A stretch of DNA of 64,000 bases from CAVTJL01 sp963752325 (GCA_963752325.1 CAVVXU010000005.1:682001-746000), one strand, 5' to 3'. Positions 1-9,663 are shown, numbered from the stretch's first letter. Made by a program: numbers and translations. Notes: generated by a model not told the origin, from the letters alone.

Positions 1-190
1 GGAGATGATCGAGATCGATCGAGCTGTCGGCCACCTCGCGCAGCGCCACGATCGGGTTCTTGTCGTTGTCGCGGTCGAGGGTCAGCGACGATCCGGCGGA
101 AATGTCCCGTGCGCGTTGGGCCGCGAGCATCACGAGCTCGAAGCGCGACGGGACACGAAGGATGCAATCCTCGACGGTGATGCGGGCCAT
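1..190 (-). CDS. rpoZ: DNA-directed RNA polymerase omega subunit, N-terminal part
   Basis: The first 63 codons are present and the gene runs off the left edge. The translation starts MARITVEDCILRVPSRFEL and continues with AAQRARDISAG and DRDNDKNPIVALREVAD, which is the conserved N-terminal half of omega. Omega helps assemble and stabilise beta-prime in RNA polymerase and, in many proteobacteria, forms part of a ppGpp site. A good promoter lies 38 bases upstream on the same strand. The C-terminal half, and the spoT/relA gene that often follows in alphaproteobacteria, are outside the window. No frameshift is seen in this part. Identification is confident. Confidence 0.93.
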   Translation of the reverse strand, partial: MARITVEDCILRVPSRFELVMLAAQRARDISAGSSLTLDRDNDKNPIVALREVADSSIDLDHL

Positions 191-227
191 GCGGCAGTTC
201 CCCGTGGAAGCGAAGGCTGTGCTTTCC

Positions 228-256
228 TAGATAGCGCCTCCTGTGCCGCAACGCAA
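228..256 (-). promoter_or_regulatory. Candidate sigma-70 promoter for rpoZ
   Basis: On the minus strand there is TTGCGT (251-256), a 17-base spacer, and TATCTA (228-233). The predicted start of transcription would fall near 221, leaving a leader of about 30 bases before the rpoZ ATG at 190. Both hexamers match the consensus at four of six bases or so, and the spacing is ideal. Assigned by eye only. Confidence 0.45.
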
Positions 257-296
257 ACCACGGCGCCGACGAGAGGGACGCCATGCGCCAAGAGGT

Positions 297-319
297 CGCT
301 CTCGCCCCTTGCGAGAGCG
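297..319. other. Perfect 9-bp hairpin in the rpoZ/NYN divergent gap
   Basis: CGCTCTCGC and GCGAGAGCG form a perfect inverted repeat with a five-base loop. It sits in the 411-base divergent gap between rpoZ and the NYN gene (191-601). The rest of that gap, especially 320-545, is noticeably richer in A and T than its surroundings and contains no recognisable gene. No T-run follows on either strand, so a simple terminator is not well supported. It could be an operator or part of a transcribed leader; the function is unknown. Confidence 0.4.
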
Positions 320-601
320 GCGCTTTGCTGTACACTAATGCGAGGAGTGGATGCTGAATTCTTAGGCAAAATCTCAGAACTCGTCCTCTGCGTCCATTTT
401 CGACATAGACAGGGCGGCAGGCTCGTGCCGGAACGGAAACCATAGCAAAACTCGGGCCCGTTTGGACCATCAGGCTATGCCTGCTCCTTCGCCGAACTAG
501 GTTTCAGGCTGTGGCATCCTCCATGATGGCGCAGCTTCTTGTATATGGGTGACAGAAGCATGGCGACCCAGCCTCAACTCAGCAATCGCGGAGACTCTGC
601 C

Positions 602-1244
602 ATGGGCGCGCCAGCGCCGACACGGTGGTTTCACCCTCAAGATCGGGTGGCCGTCTTCATCGACGGCGCCAACCTCTATCAGGCGGCTCGTGCCCTGGGA
701 TTCGATATCGATTACAAGCGACTTCTCGGGGTCCTGTCGACGAACTGCCGCTTCATTCGCGCCTACTACTACACGGCTCTGCTCGACGAGCAGGAGTACT
801 CGCCCATACGGCCGCTGGTCGACTGGCTCGACTACAACGGCTACACGATGGTGACGAAGCCGCTGAAGGAGTTCACGCAGCCGACCGGGCGACGCAAGCT
901 CAAGGGCAACATGGATGTCGAGATCACCGTGGACATCATGGAGGTCAGCGAGCGCGCGGATCATATCGTCCTGATCTCGGGCGACGGCGACTTCCGCCGA
1001 CTGATCGAGGCTGTCCAGCGGCGCGGCGTTCGCGTGACCGTGATCAGCACCATCCGCACCCAGCCGCCGATGATCGCGGACGAGCTGCGACGCCAGGCCG
1101 ACACCTTCGTCGACCTCGTCGACCTGCAGCCGATGATCGCCGCGCGTCCACGGGCCGCGGACGTTTGAGCCTGGGCACGACCTCGAGGACGACGAGCTCG
1201 AGGAGGAGCTCGAGGACGAGTTCGACGACGCTGAGCCCGAGTGA
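602..1244 (+). CDS. NYN-domain (LabA/DUF88-type) putative RNase, frameshifted near its end
   Basis: The protein has a PIN-like NYN fold: VAVFIDGANLYQAARALGF carries the first acidic metal site, DVEITVDIME the second, and HIVLISGDGDFRRLIEAV the third. These acidic residues are expected to bind Mg in a single-strand nuclease site. I chose ATG 602 because GGAGA lies seven bases upstream; in-frame ATGs at 539 and 560 lack a good site. The frame stops at 1166-1168, but shifting by one base in the TTT at 1164-1166 restores a very acidic tail rich in Asp and Glu that ends at 1244. Such a tail is typical of alphaproteobacterial members, so the early stop is probably a sequencing error. The uracil-glycosylase gene follows directly. 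Confidence 0.8.
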
Positions 1245-1248
1245 GCCG

Positions 1249-1884
1249 TTGCGATCGGCGCCGCCCCCAGACTGCGGGCTCTGCCCGCGGCTGGCCGGGT
1301 TCCGCGCGGAACAGCGCCAGCGCTTCCCCGCATGGCACAACGCGCCGGTGGCATCCTTCGGCCCCGGCGATGCGCCGCTCCTGATCGTCGGGCTGGCGCC
1401 GGGCCTCAGGGGTGCCAACCGGACCGGGCGTCCCTTTACCGGCGACTATGCGGGCCTCGTGCTCTATCCGGTCCTGCTCGCCGCCGGGCTGGCCCGCGGC
1501 CGCTTCGAGGAGCGGCCGGACGACGGCCTCGAGCTGGTGGGCTGCCGGATCACCAACGCCGTGCGCTGCGTGCCGCCTGCCAACAAGCCCGAGACCGGCG
1601 AGATCGCCCACTGCCGGTCCTTCCTCGAGGACGAGCTGCGGATCGAGCCGGCGCCGCGGGTGATCCTGGCGCTGGGGCGCATCGCCCACGCCTCGGTGCT
1701 GCGCGTCTTCAAGGCGAGCGCCGCCCGTCATCCGTTCGCGCACGGCGCCGTCCACGAGCCGGCGCCCGGCCGGACCCTGGTCGCGAGCTACCATTGCTCT
1801 CGCTACAACATCAACACGAACCGGGTGACGCCGGCGATGATCGGCCAGGCGATCGAGCTCGCCCTGAGCCACCTCAGGAGCTGA
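1249..1884 (+). CDS. Uracil-DNA glycosylase, family 5 (UDGb)-like
   Basis: This is a base-excision repair enzyme that removes uracil and related bases from DNA. The motif VGLAPGLRGANRTGRPFTGD is the family-5 active-site loop, lacking the Asp or Asn general base of family 1, and SYHCSRYNINTNRVT matches the second motif. Paired cysteines (CGLCPRL near the start, plus CRITNAVRCVPP and CRSFL) fit the 4Fe-4S cluster ligands of this group. The start is uncertain: TTG 1249 is the in-frame choice here, but a GTG at 1241 overlapping the NYN stop would work if one C were missing from the CCCCCC run near 1263. The C-terminus overlaps the convergent hydrolase gene by 11 bases. Confidence 0.85.
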   Translation: MRSAPPPDCGLCPRLAGFRAEQRQRFPAWHNAPVASFGPGDAPLLIVGLAPGLRGANRTGRPFTGDYAGLVLYPVLLAAGLARGRFEERPDDGLELVGCRITNAVRCVPPANKPETGEIAHCRSFLEDELRIEPAPRVILALGRIAHASVLRVFKASAARHPFAHGAVHEPAPGRTLVASYHCSRYNINTNRVTPAMIGQAIELALSHLRS

Positions 1885-2903
1885 GGGCGGTCTCGCGCTC
1901 TGAAGGCTCGAGGCAGGAACCGAGAAAGCCCGTGATCGTGTCCAGGACCTGGCGCCGGACAGCCTCCTCCTCCCAGAGCAGATCGTGGCGGGCGCCGGGA
2001 AAGCGAGCGATCCGCCCCCGCGGCAGCCGGGCCACGAGGGCATCCTGGGCCCTGTTGCTCACCACGCTGTCCGCACCGGCCTGAAGGAGCAGCACCGGAA
2101 GATCGAGCCGCTCCGCCCAGCCGGGCCGCCTGAGAGCACCGATGGAGCGCACGCTCGCGTCCAGCCATCCGAAGGTGACGCCACCCAGACTGAGCTCGGG
2201 ATGGTCCCGCTGGAGCGCCCGCCAGGCCGCGTAGCGCTCGGCCGAGCTGGTGAGCGGGTTACCCTCGAAGGGACAGCGGTCATGGTCCGGGTCGCGCTGG
2301 CCGAAGGCGTAGCGCTCCGCGCGACCGAGACGCACGGCGAGGCGCGCCATCCGCCGGACCAGCCAGTAGGGCAGCGCGCCGAAGTTGATGTCGATCATCG
2401 GCGCGATCAGGACGGCTCCTTTGAAGCCCGCCGGGCGCTCGGCCAGATGCCTGAGGCCGATATGCCCCCCCATCGAGGTGGCGACCATGAGACGCGCAGC
2501 GGGCAGGCCCTCGGCCGAGGCGGCCGCGAGCAGCGTGTCGAGATCCTCCAGATACCGCTCGTAGTCGCGGACATGGCCGCGCGCCAGCGCGCCGGGAATG
2601 AGCCGCGAGGAGCCGCCCTGCCCGCGCCAGTCCAGCGCCGCCACGGCGAATCCCGGCCGCGGTCAGCTCGCCGATCGTCTGGGCATACTTCTCGATGAAC
2701 TCGGCCCGACCGGTCAGCAGGACGACCGTCGCACGGGCCGCCATCGCGGGCGGGCGGATGAGGGCGGCGCGAAGCTCCAGGCCGTCGGGTGCCCTGAGCC
2801 GGATCGTCGGCAGCGGCAGCAGGGGTGCTGGCCCATCGGGCAGCACGTCCGCCGCGATGTCGCCGTCCGCCGCCGTCAGCCCGGGAAGCGCGCTCGCTGC
2901 CAT
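1874..2903 (-). CDS. Alpha/beta hydrolase (lysophospholipase/monoglyceride lipase-like), one frameshift
   Basis: The serine hydrolase elbow is ATSMGGHIG, with the acid in LLQAGADSVVSN and the histidine in GARHDLLWEEE. The fold and length (about 340 residues) fit the PldB/monoacylglycerol lipase group, so the substrate is probably a lysolipid or monoacylglycerol. The N-terminal 82 residues (from MAASALPGL) are in one frame and the rest, beginning FAVAALDWRGQG, is in another; the break is near 2653 where one extra base sits in GGGATTCG. The gene follows the phosphomannomutase gene after eight bases and is probably in the same operon. Substrate assignment is inference. Confidence 0.8.
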
Positions 2904-2911
2904 CGACCGCC

Positions 2912-4303
2912 TTAGAGGGTTGTCGGGGGCTCGAGGCCCACGTCGGTCAGGCGACGGCGGATCTCGTCCTTGAGACGGTCGAGGGCCTCGGCGCTCTGCG
3001 CCTCGGCACGGGCGACCAGCACGGCCTGGGTGTTCGAGGCCCGCAGCAGCCACCAGCCTTCGGCCGTGGTGACGCGCACGCCGTCGACCTCGCTCACCTC
3101 GCCGCCCTCGGCGCGCAGCTGCTCCTTGAGGCGGCGGATCGCCTCGAACTTCTGCTCCTCGGAGCAGTCGAAGCGCAGCTCGGGCGTGTTGAAGGTCTCG
3201 GGCATGGCATCGCGGATCTCGGCCAGCGAGCGCTGTCCCCGCGCCAGGATGTCCAAGAGCCTGCATCGCCACATAGAGCGCGTCGTCGTGACCGTAGAAG
3301 CCATCCTTGTAGAAGATATGGCCCGACATCTCGCCGGAAAGGGGGGCGCCGGTCTCGACCATCTTGGCCTTGATCAGCGAGTGGCCGGTCTTCCACATGA
3401 GGGGCTTGCCGCCGAGCCGGGCCACCTCGTCGAACAGCACCTTGCTCGCCTTGACGTCCGCGATGATCGTGGCGCCGGGGTGCCGGCCGAGCAGGTCGGC
3501 CGCCAGGATCTGGAGGATCTGGTCGCCGTAGATGATCCGTCCCCGGCCGTCGACGACGCCGATGCGGTCACCATCGCCGTCGAAGGCGATACCGATCTCG
3601 GCCCCGTCCTCCGCGACGGCGGCGACGAGATGCTCGAGGTTCTCGGGCAAGGTCGGGTCGGGATGGTGGTTGGGGAAGCGCCCGTCGATCTCCGCGAAGA
3701 GGCAGCGATGCCGGCCCGGCAGCCGGTCGGCCAGCGCCTGCATGGCGGGGCCGGCGGCGCCGTTGCCGGCGTCCCAGACGACGCGGAGCGGCCGGGTGCC
3801 GTGATAGTCCTCGAGCAGGCGCGCCACGTAGCGCTCGAAGATGTCGATCTCCTCGAGGCCGCCGGCGCCGCTCGCCACGTCCCCTGCGGCGGCGCGCCGG
3901 CCGATCTCCTGGATGCCGTCGCCGAAGAAGGGGCTCGTCCCGAGCATCATCTTGAAGCCGTTGTGCGACGGCGGGTTGTGCGAGCCGGTGACCTGGATGC
4001 CCCCCGACGCCCCGAGCTCGTGAACGCCGTAGTAGAGCATCGGCGTCGGGCCCGAGGCCGATATGGAGGACGTCGGCGCCCGCCGCACGCACCCCCTCGA
4101 CGACGGCGGCCTCGAGCTCGGGCGAGCTCAGCCGCCCGTCGCGGCCGACACAGACGCGCTTGCCGCCGCCTGGCCAGGACGATCGTGGCGAAGGCCCGGC
4201 CGATCGCCCGCGCGTCCGCCGGGAACAGCGTCTCGCCGACGATGCCACGAATGTCGTACTCACGCAGGATCGTCGGATGGAAACGATGCCCCGGCTCGGT
4301 CAT
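2912..4303 (-). CDS. Phosphomannomutase/phosphoglucomutase, three frameshifts
   Basis: The enzyme interconverts hexose 6- and 1-phosphates, supplying glucose-1-phosphate to GalU. All four functional loops can be read across the broken frames: the phosphoserine loop VTGSHNPPSHNGFKMM, the Mg loop FDGDGDRIGVVD, the sugar-specificity loop GEMSGHIF, and the phosphate-binding loop RASNTQAVLVARAEA. The start MTEPGHRFHPTILREYDIRG is typical of the dual-specificity (AlgC-like) group. Frameshifts occur near 4170, 4055 and 3256, each fixed by removing one base. Total length after repair would be about 463 residues, normal for the family. It sits downstream of ugd and galU in what looks like one operon for UDP-sugar supply. 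Confidence 0.88.
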
Positions 4304-4382
4304 GCAGGTCCTCTTCCTCCAAGAATGATTTTGTCTATCAGATGCTCCCCGACCGACCGGACCTGGAGATCCGGACGGCGGC

Positions 4383-5703
4383 TCAGCTCGCAGAAATCGC
4401 CGGCCTGCCGATGCCGGCATAGGCGAAGCCCGCATTTGCCACCTCGGCCGGATCGAAGACGTTCCTCAAGTCCACGATCAGAGGCGTGCGCATGAGCTCG
4501 TGGACGCGCTCGAGGTCGAGGGCGCGGAAGATATTCCACTCGGTCATCAGGACGAGGGCGTCTGCCTTCTCCATGACCGCATAGGGATCCTTGCACCACT
4601 GGACGCCCGGCATGAGCTTCTCGGCCTCCTTCATGCCTTCCGGATCGAAGGCACGAACGGTGGCACCCTCCCCCTGCAGGGCGGGCACGATGACGAGGCT
4701 CGGGCTGTCGCGCATGTCGTCGGTGTTGGGCTTGAAGGTGACGCCCAGCACGCCGATCGTCTTGCCGGCGACGCTGCCGCCGCAGGCGTCGACGATCTTC
4801 CTGACCATGCGCCGCTTGCGGCCCTCGTTCACGCTGACGACCGTCTCGACGATCCTGAGCGGCGAGTTGAAATGCTCGCCCGTGCGCAGGAGGGCCAGCG
4901 TGTCCTTGGGAAAGCAGGAGCCGCCATAGCCCGGCCCCGCATGCAGGAACTTGCGGCCGATACGGCCGTCGAGGCCGATGCCCTTGGCGACCTGCTGGAC
5001 ATCCGCGCCGACCTGCTCGCAGAGGTCGGCCATCTCGTTGATGAAGGTGATCTTGGTCGCGAGGAAGCTGTTGGTCGCGTACTTGATCAGCTCGGCCGTC
5101 TCGATCGTCGTGAAGAGGATCGGCGTCTCGATCAGGTTCAAGCGGCCTGTAGAGGGCCGAGAGGACGGACCGCGCATGCTCGCTCTCGGCACCGCAGACG
5201 ACACGATCGGGCCTGAGGAAGTCCTCGATGGCCGAGCCCTCGCGCAGGAACTCGGGGTTCGAGGCGACCTCGATATCGAGGTCGGGCCGGCGTGTGCGGA
5301 AGAACTTGAGGAGCTTCCTGCCGGTGCCGACAGGCACGGTCGACTTGGTGACGATGAGCGTCGGCGCCTTGAGATTCTCGGCGATCTCCTCGGCGGCCGA
5401 GAAGACGTAGGTGAGGTCGGCATGGCCGTCGCCGCGACGGGTGGGGGTGCCGACGGCGATGAAGACGGCATCGGCACCGTCGATCGCCTCGGCGAGGTCG
5501 GTCGTGAAGGTGAGCCGGCCCGCCTCGGCGTGGCGCGCCACCATGGCCTGCAGGCCGGGCTCGTAGATCGGGATGTCGCCCTTGCGCAGCATCTCGATCT
5601 TCTCGGCCGCCTTGTCGACGCAGACAACCTCGACACCGAACTCGGCAAAGCACGCGCCGGAGACGAGCCCGACATAGCCGCTGCCGATCATCGCAATCCG
5701 CAT
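4383..5703 (-). CDS. ugd: UDP-glucose 6-dehydrogenase, one frameshift
   Basis: This NAD-dependent enzyme oxidises UDP-glucose twice to UDP-glucuronate. The Rossmann motif is MIGSGYVGLVSGACFAEFG at the start, and the catalytic cysteine is in GPGYGGSCFPKDTLALL. GVTFKPNTDDMRDSPS and TEWNIFRALD are conserved C-terminal elements. The frame breaks near 5142: removing one T from CCGCTTGAAC joins LYRPL to NLIETPILF. The start codon has a strong GGGAG ribosome site. Length after repair is about 440 residues, as expected. It is preceded by galU and followed by the phosphomannomutase. Confidence 0.92.
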
Positions 5704-5754
5704 CGAACACTCCCCTTATGGGTCAGGCCCAGCCAGAGCCGGACCGGAGCAATG

Positions 5755-6639
5755 TCAGCCGTAACGACGAAGAATGGCCTTCATGCCCTCGGCCAGCTCC
5801 GGACGCCGGCTGGCCAGCGCCACGATCGCCTCGAGATAGCCGAGCTTGTCGCCACAATCGAAGCGCTCGCCCTCGAAGCGCAGGCCGTGGAACGGCGTGG
5901 AGCCGATCATCGCCGCCATGGCGTCGGTGAGCTGGATCTCGCCGCCGGCACCGACCTCGTGCCGGTCGAGATGGCCGAACACCTCGGGCATCAGCACGTA
6001 GCGGCCGATCACGGCGAGCCGCGAGGGCGCCACCTCGGGCGCCGGCTTCTCGACGAGGCCACGCACCTCGATCAGCCGATCATCGATGGCCCCCGGATCG
6101 AGGACGCCGTAGCGCGCGGTGTGCTCGGACGGCACCTCCATGACGGCCACGACATTGCCGCCGGTCCGCTCATGGGCCTCGGCCATCTGAGCGAGGCAGG
6201 GCGTCTTGGCGTCGATGAGGTCGTCGACGAGCATCACCGCGAAGGGCTCGTCGCCGACGATGTGGCGGGCGCACCAGACGGCGTGACCTAGCCCCTTGGC
6301 CTCCTGCTGGCGGAGATAGACCATCTCGCCCGGCACGGGCAGGCCGCCGGTCAGCGTCTCGAGCTCGCTGGTCTTGCGGCGCCTGGCCAAGGTATCGAAG
6401 AGTTCCACCGCGCGATCGAAATGATCCTCGATGACGGCCTTCCCCCGGCCCGTGATGAAGATGAACGTCTCCACACCGGCGGCAGCGGCCTCCTCGACCG
6501 CGTACTGGACGATCGGCTTGTCGACGACCGGCAGCATCTCCTTGGGCAGCACCTTGGTCGCCGGCAGCATGCGCGTGCCTAGTCCGGCGACGGGAAACAC
6601 GACCTTACGGATGCGACGCATCATCTCCATCCTGACCAT
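5755..6639 (-). CDS. galU: UTP-glucose-1-phosphate uridylyltransferase
   Basis: GalU makes UDP-glucose from UTP and glucose-1-phosphate. The nucleotide-binding signature FPVAGLGTRMLPATKVLPKE is complete, followed by PIVQYAVEEAAAAG, and the C-terminal part has RFDCGDKLGYLEAIV. The protein is about 290 residues and undamaged. The start is ambiguous among several closely spaced ATGs (6639, 6630, 6624, 6621); family comparison favours MMRRIRKVVFP at 6624. It is first in a minus-strand operon with ugd and the phosphohexomutase, together giving glucose-6-phosphate to UDP-glucuronate. Confidence 0.95.
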   Translation of the reverse strand: MVRMEMMRRIRKVVFPVAGLGTRMLPATKVLPKEMLPVVDKPIVQYAVEEAAAAGVETFIFITGRGKAVIEDHFDRAVELFDTLARRRKTSELETLTGGLPVPGEMVYLRQQEAKGLGHAVWCARHIVGDEPFAVMLVDDLIDAKTPCLAQMAEAHERTGGNVVAVMEVPSEHTARYGVLDPGAIDDRLIEVRGLVEKPAPEVAPSRLAVIGRYVLMPEVFGHLDRHEVGAGGEIQLTDAMAAMIGSTPFHGLRFEGERFDCGDKLGYLEAIVALASRRPELAEGMKAILRRYG

Positions 6640-7045
6640 TGCCGTCCGCGCCCGACAAGCCAGAACGCCGGGGTCGAACGATTGAACGAGGCCGCGCGGG
6701 GCAAACCCTGAGTGAATGCTCTTTTACCGGCTGGTGATTGCGCTGCGCAACAACGCGGCACGACCCGGACACTCCGCCCCCAGGCGACCATACTGAAGGG
6801 CGCCACGGCAGCCGAGGCTGCGGCACGGGTGGCTAGAGCCGCATGAAGGCGGGGCCCCGCCTCCGTCCCCATTTGCCCCTCGCCCAGGCTAGAACCGCCA
6901 GAGACCTTACCGGTGACAGCGGCCTAACGTCGCGCGGCGGCCCCGCCTGCCACCTCCGACCATGAGGTGGGCGGCACCAGGGCATGCGGAGCGCCTTGCC
7001 GGGACGCGGGCCGGGCAACGCCAAGCGCGCCTCACCAAGCCCCGC
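6640..7045. other. Intergenic region with two palindromic elements
   Basis: No gene is recognised upstream of galU here. There is a perfect 16-bp palindrome with no loop, AGGCGGGGCCCCGCCT (6847-6862), and a stem-loop CCACCTC/GAGGTGG with a seven-base loop (6950-6970). Neither is followed by a T-run. The galU promoter must lie in the left part, but I see no convincing hexamers. Confidence 0.3.
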
Positions 7046-7390
7046 TCAGATGTCGGCCGATCGCGTGTCGGTAGCCACGAGCCTCGGTGGCGAGCGCCGC
7101 CGCGGTACGCCAGGAACCGGTGCCGGCGACACCCACGGCGCTGCCCGGGCCAGCTCGTCGCGGGTACGGAAGAGACGGCAGCGACCCTCCGGCAGCGCCA
7201 CGCCGCTCAGCTTGAGCAGCAGCAGCCCCGGACCCGGGATCTCGCTCTCCTCGAGGGCCGCGACGACCGCGAGATCACCCGATGCGCCCACGATCCGGCC
7301 GACGAGCCGGCCAGCCGGGAGCGTGGCTACGATGAAGAGGCCCATCAGCGGCGATCTCGAGCGCCCCTGCCGAGAACCTTTATCAACCAT
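7046..7390 (-). CDS. Hypothetical protein (weak)
   Basis: A 114-residue frame that begins MVDKGSRQGRSRSPLMGLF and contains a moderately hydrophobic, alternating central stretch (GDLAVVAALEESEIPGPGLL). It resembles no family I know. Its amino-acid composition looks more protein-like than the opposite-strand frames, which are Arg/Ser-rich shadows. There is no clear ribosome site. It lies alone between galU and the cation transporter, so it may be a small unknown gene or may not be coding at all. Confidence 0.3.
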   Translation of the reverse strand: MVDKGSRQGRSRSPLMGLFIVATLPAGRLVGRIVGASGDLAVVAALEESEIPGPGLLLLKLSGVALPEGRCRLFRTRDELARAAPWVSPAPVPGVPRRRSPPRLVATDTRSADI

Positions 7391-7558
7391 GAAGCGTACT
7401 CCACCGACAATGGAGCCTTATAGCTGAAGAAGCCGGACGCGCATGAGATTTCTCCATGTTCTCACGAGGATGCTACCCGGGGTGGTTGCCGCTGCCTGCC
7501 TCGGCGTTGGCTCGGGCGTGCGAGTCCGGCGCCGTGAGCGGCAGGGCATCGGAGCAGG

Positions 7559-8491
7559 CTAGCTGGCGGCCGGAGCCTGCGAGGCAGGGCCGCGGCGCGC
7601 CTCGACGAAGATGCGCGTCACCTCGGGGTGGGCCTCCTTGATCCGCCTGTCGAGGCGGGCGACGGCGGATTCCACGGCGCCGCTGTCGAGGCTGTCCTTG
7701 AAGTCGAGGCTGGCGGCGAGAAGGATGTCGCGAGGGCCGAAATGCATCGTCAGGAGATCGTTGACGCCCGCCACGGCGGAATCCGATTCGAGCAGGCGAC
7801 GCAGGGCGGCGACGACGGCCGGATGGGCCGCCTCGCCAGTCAGGAGGCTCCTCGTCTCATTCGCGAGGAAGGCCGCGACGGCGAGCAGCAGGCAGCCGAT
7901 CAGAACGGCCGCGACACCGTCCAGCATCGGCAGGTCCAAGAGCTGGCCCAACGCGATGCCGGCAAAGGCGAAGACGAGACCCAGGAGCGCAGCACTGTCC
8001 TCGAGCAGCACCGTGAACACCGTGGGGTCCTTGCTGCGGCGAACGGCGCGCAGCCAGCCGTCGTTGCCCTTCTCCTTGCGGAACTCCTGGATCGCGGCAC
8101 GCAGGGACCAGCCCTCGAAGCAGAAGGCGAGCGCCAGGACCACGTAGCTGACCCAGACGTGCTCGAGCGCCGCGGGCTCGTGCAGCTTGATGATGCCCTC
8201 ATAGATCGAGACGCCGCCGCCGAGCGCGAAGATCATGATCGCGACGACGAAGGACCAGAAATAGAGCTCGTGCCCGTGGCCGAAGGGATGCTCCTTGTCC
8301 GGCGGCCGCGTCGCGCGGTGCATGCCGAGAAGCAGAAGGCCCTGATCGCCGGTGTCGATGAAGGAGTGGATGGCCTCGCTCAGCATCGCCGAGCTGCCCG
8401 TGAAGAAACTCGCCACGAGCTTGGTGACGGCGACAAGCAAGTTGCCGGCGAGCGCCGCGTAGACGACGCGGCGGGAGGAGGCATGGGGCAT
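7559..8491 (-). CDS. Cation diffusion facilitator family transporter
   Basis: A 310-residue inner-membrane metal exporter. It has the N-terminal membrane segments with the metal site in SFIDTGDQGLLLLG, the HPFGHGHELYFWSFV loop that is hallmark of the SLC30A9/CzcD-like subgroup, and a C-terminal cytoplasmic domain with FKDSLDSGAVESAVARLDR and TRIFVEAR. The likely substrate is a divalent ion such as Zn or Mn in exchange for protons; which ion cannot be read from the sequence. The gene is complete. A second, more distant CDF gene lies at 15188-16135. Confidence 0.88.
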   Translation of the reverse strand: MPHASSRRVVYAALAGNLLVAVTKLVASFFTGSSAMLSEAIHSFIDTGDQGLLLLGMHRATRPPDKEHPFGHGHELYFWSFVVAIMIFALGGGVSIYEGIIKLHEPAALEHVWVSYVVLALAFCFEGWSLRAAIQEFRKEKGNDGWLRAVRRSKDPTVFTVLLEDSAALLGLVFAFAGIALGQLLDLPMLDGVAAVLIGCLLLAVAAFLANETRSLLTGEAAHPAVVAALRRLLESDSAVAGVNDLLTMHFGPRDILLAASLDFKDSLDSGAVESAVARLDRRIKEAHPEVTRIFVEARRGPASQAPAAS

Positions 8492-8578
8492 GAGCGTTCC
8501 GTAGCAGCTTTTTTCTCAACTCCATGCCATGCCATGCGTTCCAGGCAGTGTCGGCTGCAGGCGCCGCCGGGCCCCGGC

Positions 8579-9556
8579 TCAGTCGGGGACGAGGAGCAGG
8601 GAGCCCGTGGTCCGCCCCGCCTCGAGCGCCCGGTGGGCCTCGGCTGCGGCGGCGAGCGGCCAAGTGCCGCCGATGCCGGCGGCGAGGCCGTCGACCGCCA
8701 TCGCCAGGACCGCCCGGGAAGCTTCCCGGTAGCTGCTCGGGTCGGCGGTCAGCCGCAGCACGCTCGGGCGGGCGAGGCTCAGCGAGCGGCCCGGGCCGAG
8801 CTCGGCGATGTCGATCGGGCGGACCGGGCCGCCGGCCTGCCCGACGCTCGCCACCATGCCGAAGGGCCGGACCGCCTCGAGGGTCTTGATCAGGGTCTCG
8901 CCGCCGATCCCGTCGATCGCATAGTCGACGCCCCGGCCGTCGGTGAGGCGGCGGACCTCGCCGACAAAATCCTGCTCGCGGTACAGAAGCGCATGGTCGA
9001 GGCCGTTGGCGCAGGCCGTCTCGGCTTTCGCGGCGCTGCCGACCGTGCCGATGACGCGGGCACCCAGGCGCTTGGCCCACTGGGTGAGGAGGAGGCCCAG
9101 GCCGCCGGCAGCGGCGTGCACCAGGAGCACGTCGCCGGGACGCACCGGCCGGACCCGCTCGAGCAGCATGAAGGCCGTGATGCCGCGGAGGAAGAGCGCG
9201 GCCGTCGCAACCGGCTCGAGCCCGCCCGGCAGCGGGACCAGGCGCCAGGCGGGCAGGTTGCGCGCCTCCGCATAGCCGCCCACCGGAAGGCCGCCATAGA
9301 CCACCCGGGCGCCGGGCGCGAAGCCCTCCACCCCCGCGCCAACGGCCTCGACGATGCCGGCACCCTCGACACCGAGCCCGGACGGCAGCGCCGGCACCGG
9401 GTAGAGGCCGGTGCGCTGATAGATGTCGACGAAGTTGATGCCGATCGCGAGATGCCGGATCTGCACCTCGCCAGGGCCGGGCGGCGGCAGCTCGAGGTCC
9501 TCGACCCGCAGCACGTCGGGGCCGCCGGGCTCGTAGAAGCGCACTGTCTGGACCAT
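8579..9556 (-). CDS. NADPH:quinone oxidoreductase, zinc-independent MDR family
   Basis: The protein starts MVQTVRFYEPGGPDVLRVED and has the GroES-like fold followed by the nucleotide-binding motif VHAAAGGLGLLLTQWAKRLG, the signature of quinone reductases in the medium-chain dehydrogenase family. Catalytic zinc ligands are absent, as normal for this group. The length, 325 residues, is typical. I chose ATG 9556 rather than the upstream in-frame codon because homologs begin at this residue and GGAGA lies nearby. It is divergently transcribed from a LysR regulator across a 107-base gap and is the obvious candidate for its control. Confidence 0.88.
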   Translation of the reverse strand: MVQTVRFYEPGGPDVLRVEDLELPPPGPGEVQIRHLAIGINFVDIYQRTGLYPVPALPSGLGVEGAGIVEAVGAGVEGFAPGARVVYGGLPVGGYAEARNLPAWRLVPLPGGLEPVATAALFLRGITAFMLLERVRPVRPGDVLLVHAAAGGLGLLLTQWAKRLGARVIGTVGSAAKAETACANGLDHALLYREQDFVGEVRRLTDGRGVDYAIDGIGGETLIKTLEAVRPFGMVASVGQAGGPVRPIDIAELGPGRSLSLARPSVLRLTADPSSYREASRAVLAMAVDGLAAGIGGTWPLAAAAEAHRALEAGRTTGSLLLVPD

Positions 9557-9622
9557 GCGGGTCTCCTTGGCTGGCACAGGGAAGAAGCCAGGGGAGATAT
9601 CGCTTGCGCGCCCTCGCTCGGA

Positions 9623-9643
9623 AATCGCACGATTACGCACGAT
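9623..9643. promoter_or_regulatory. Candidate LysR operator in the qor/lysR gap
   Basis: AATCG-CA-CGATT is a perfect palindrome (9623-9634), and within it starts a direct repeat of CGCACGAT (9626-9633 and 9636-9643) with a ten-base period. LysR-family regulators commonly bind dyads of this type in the gap between their own gene and the divergent target. The position, 21 bases before the LysR ATG, also suits autoregulation. This is inference from layout. Confidence 0.4.
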
Positions 9644-9663
9644 CTCCGCGCGGGAATCCACCG

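Noticed and set aside
6847..6862. AGGCGGGGCCCCGCCT as a terminator or operator
   Set aside because: It has no loop, no T-run and sits between unrelated features; such GC palindromes arise by chance at this base composition. Kept only as a note in the gap entry.
7443..7562. A 39-residue plus-strand frame beginning MRFLHVLTRMLPGVVAAACL
   Set aside because: It has a signal-peptide-like start but an Arg-rich remainder, no ribosome site and overlaps the CDF gene end. Too weak to call.
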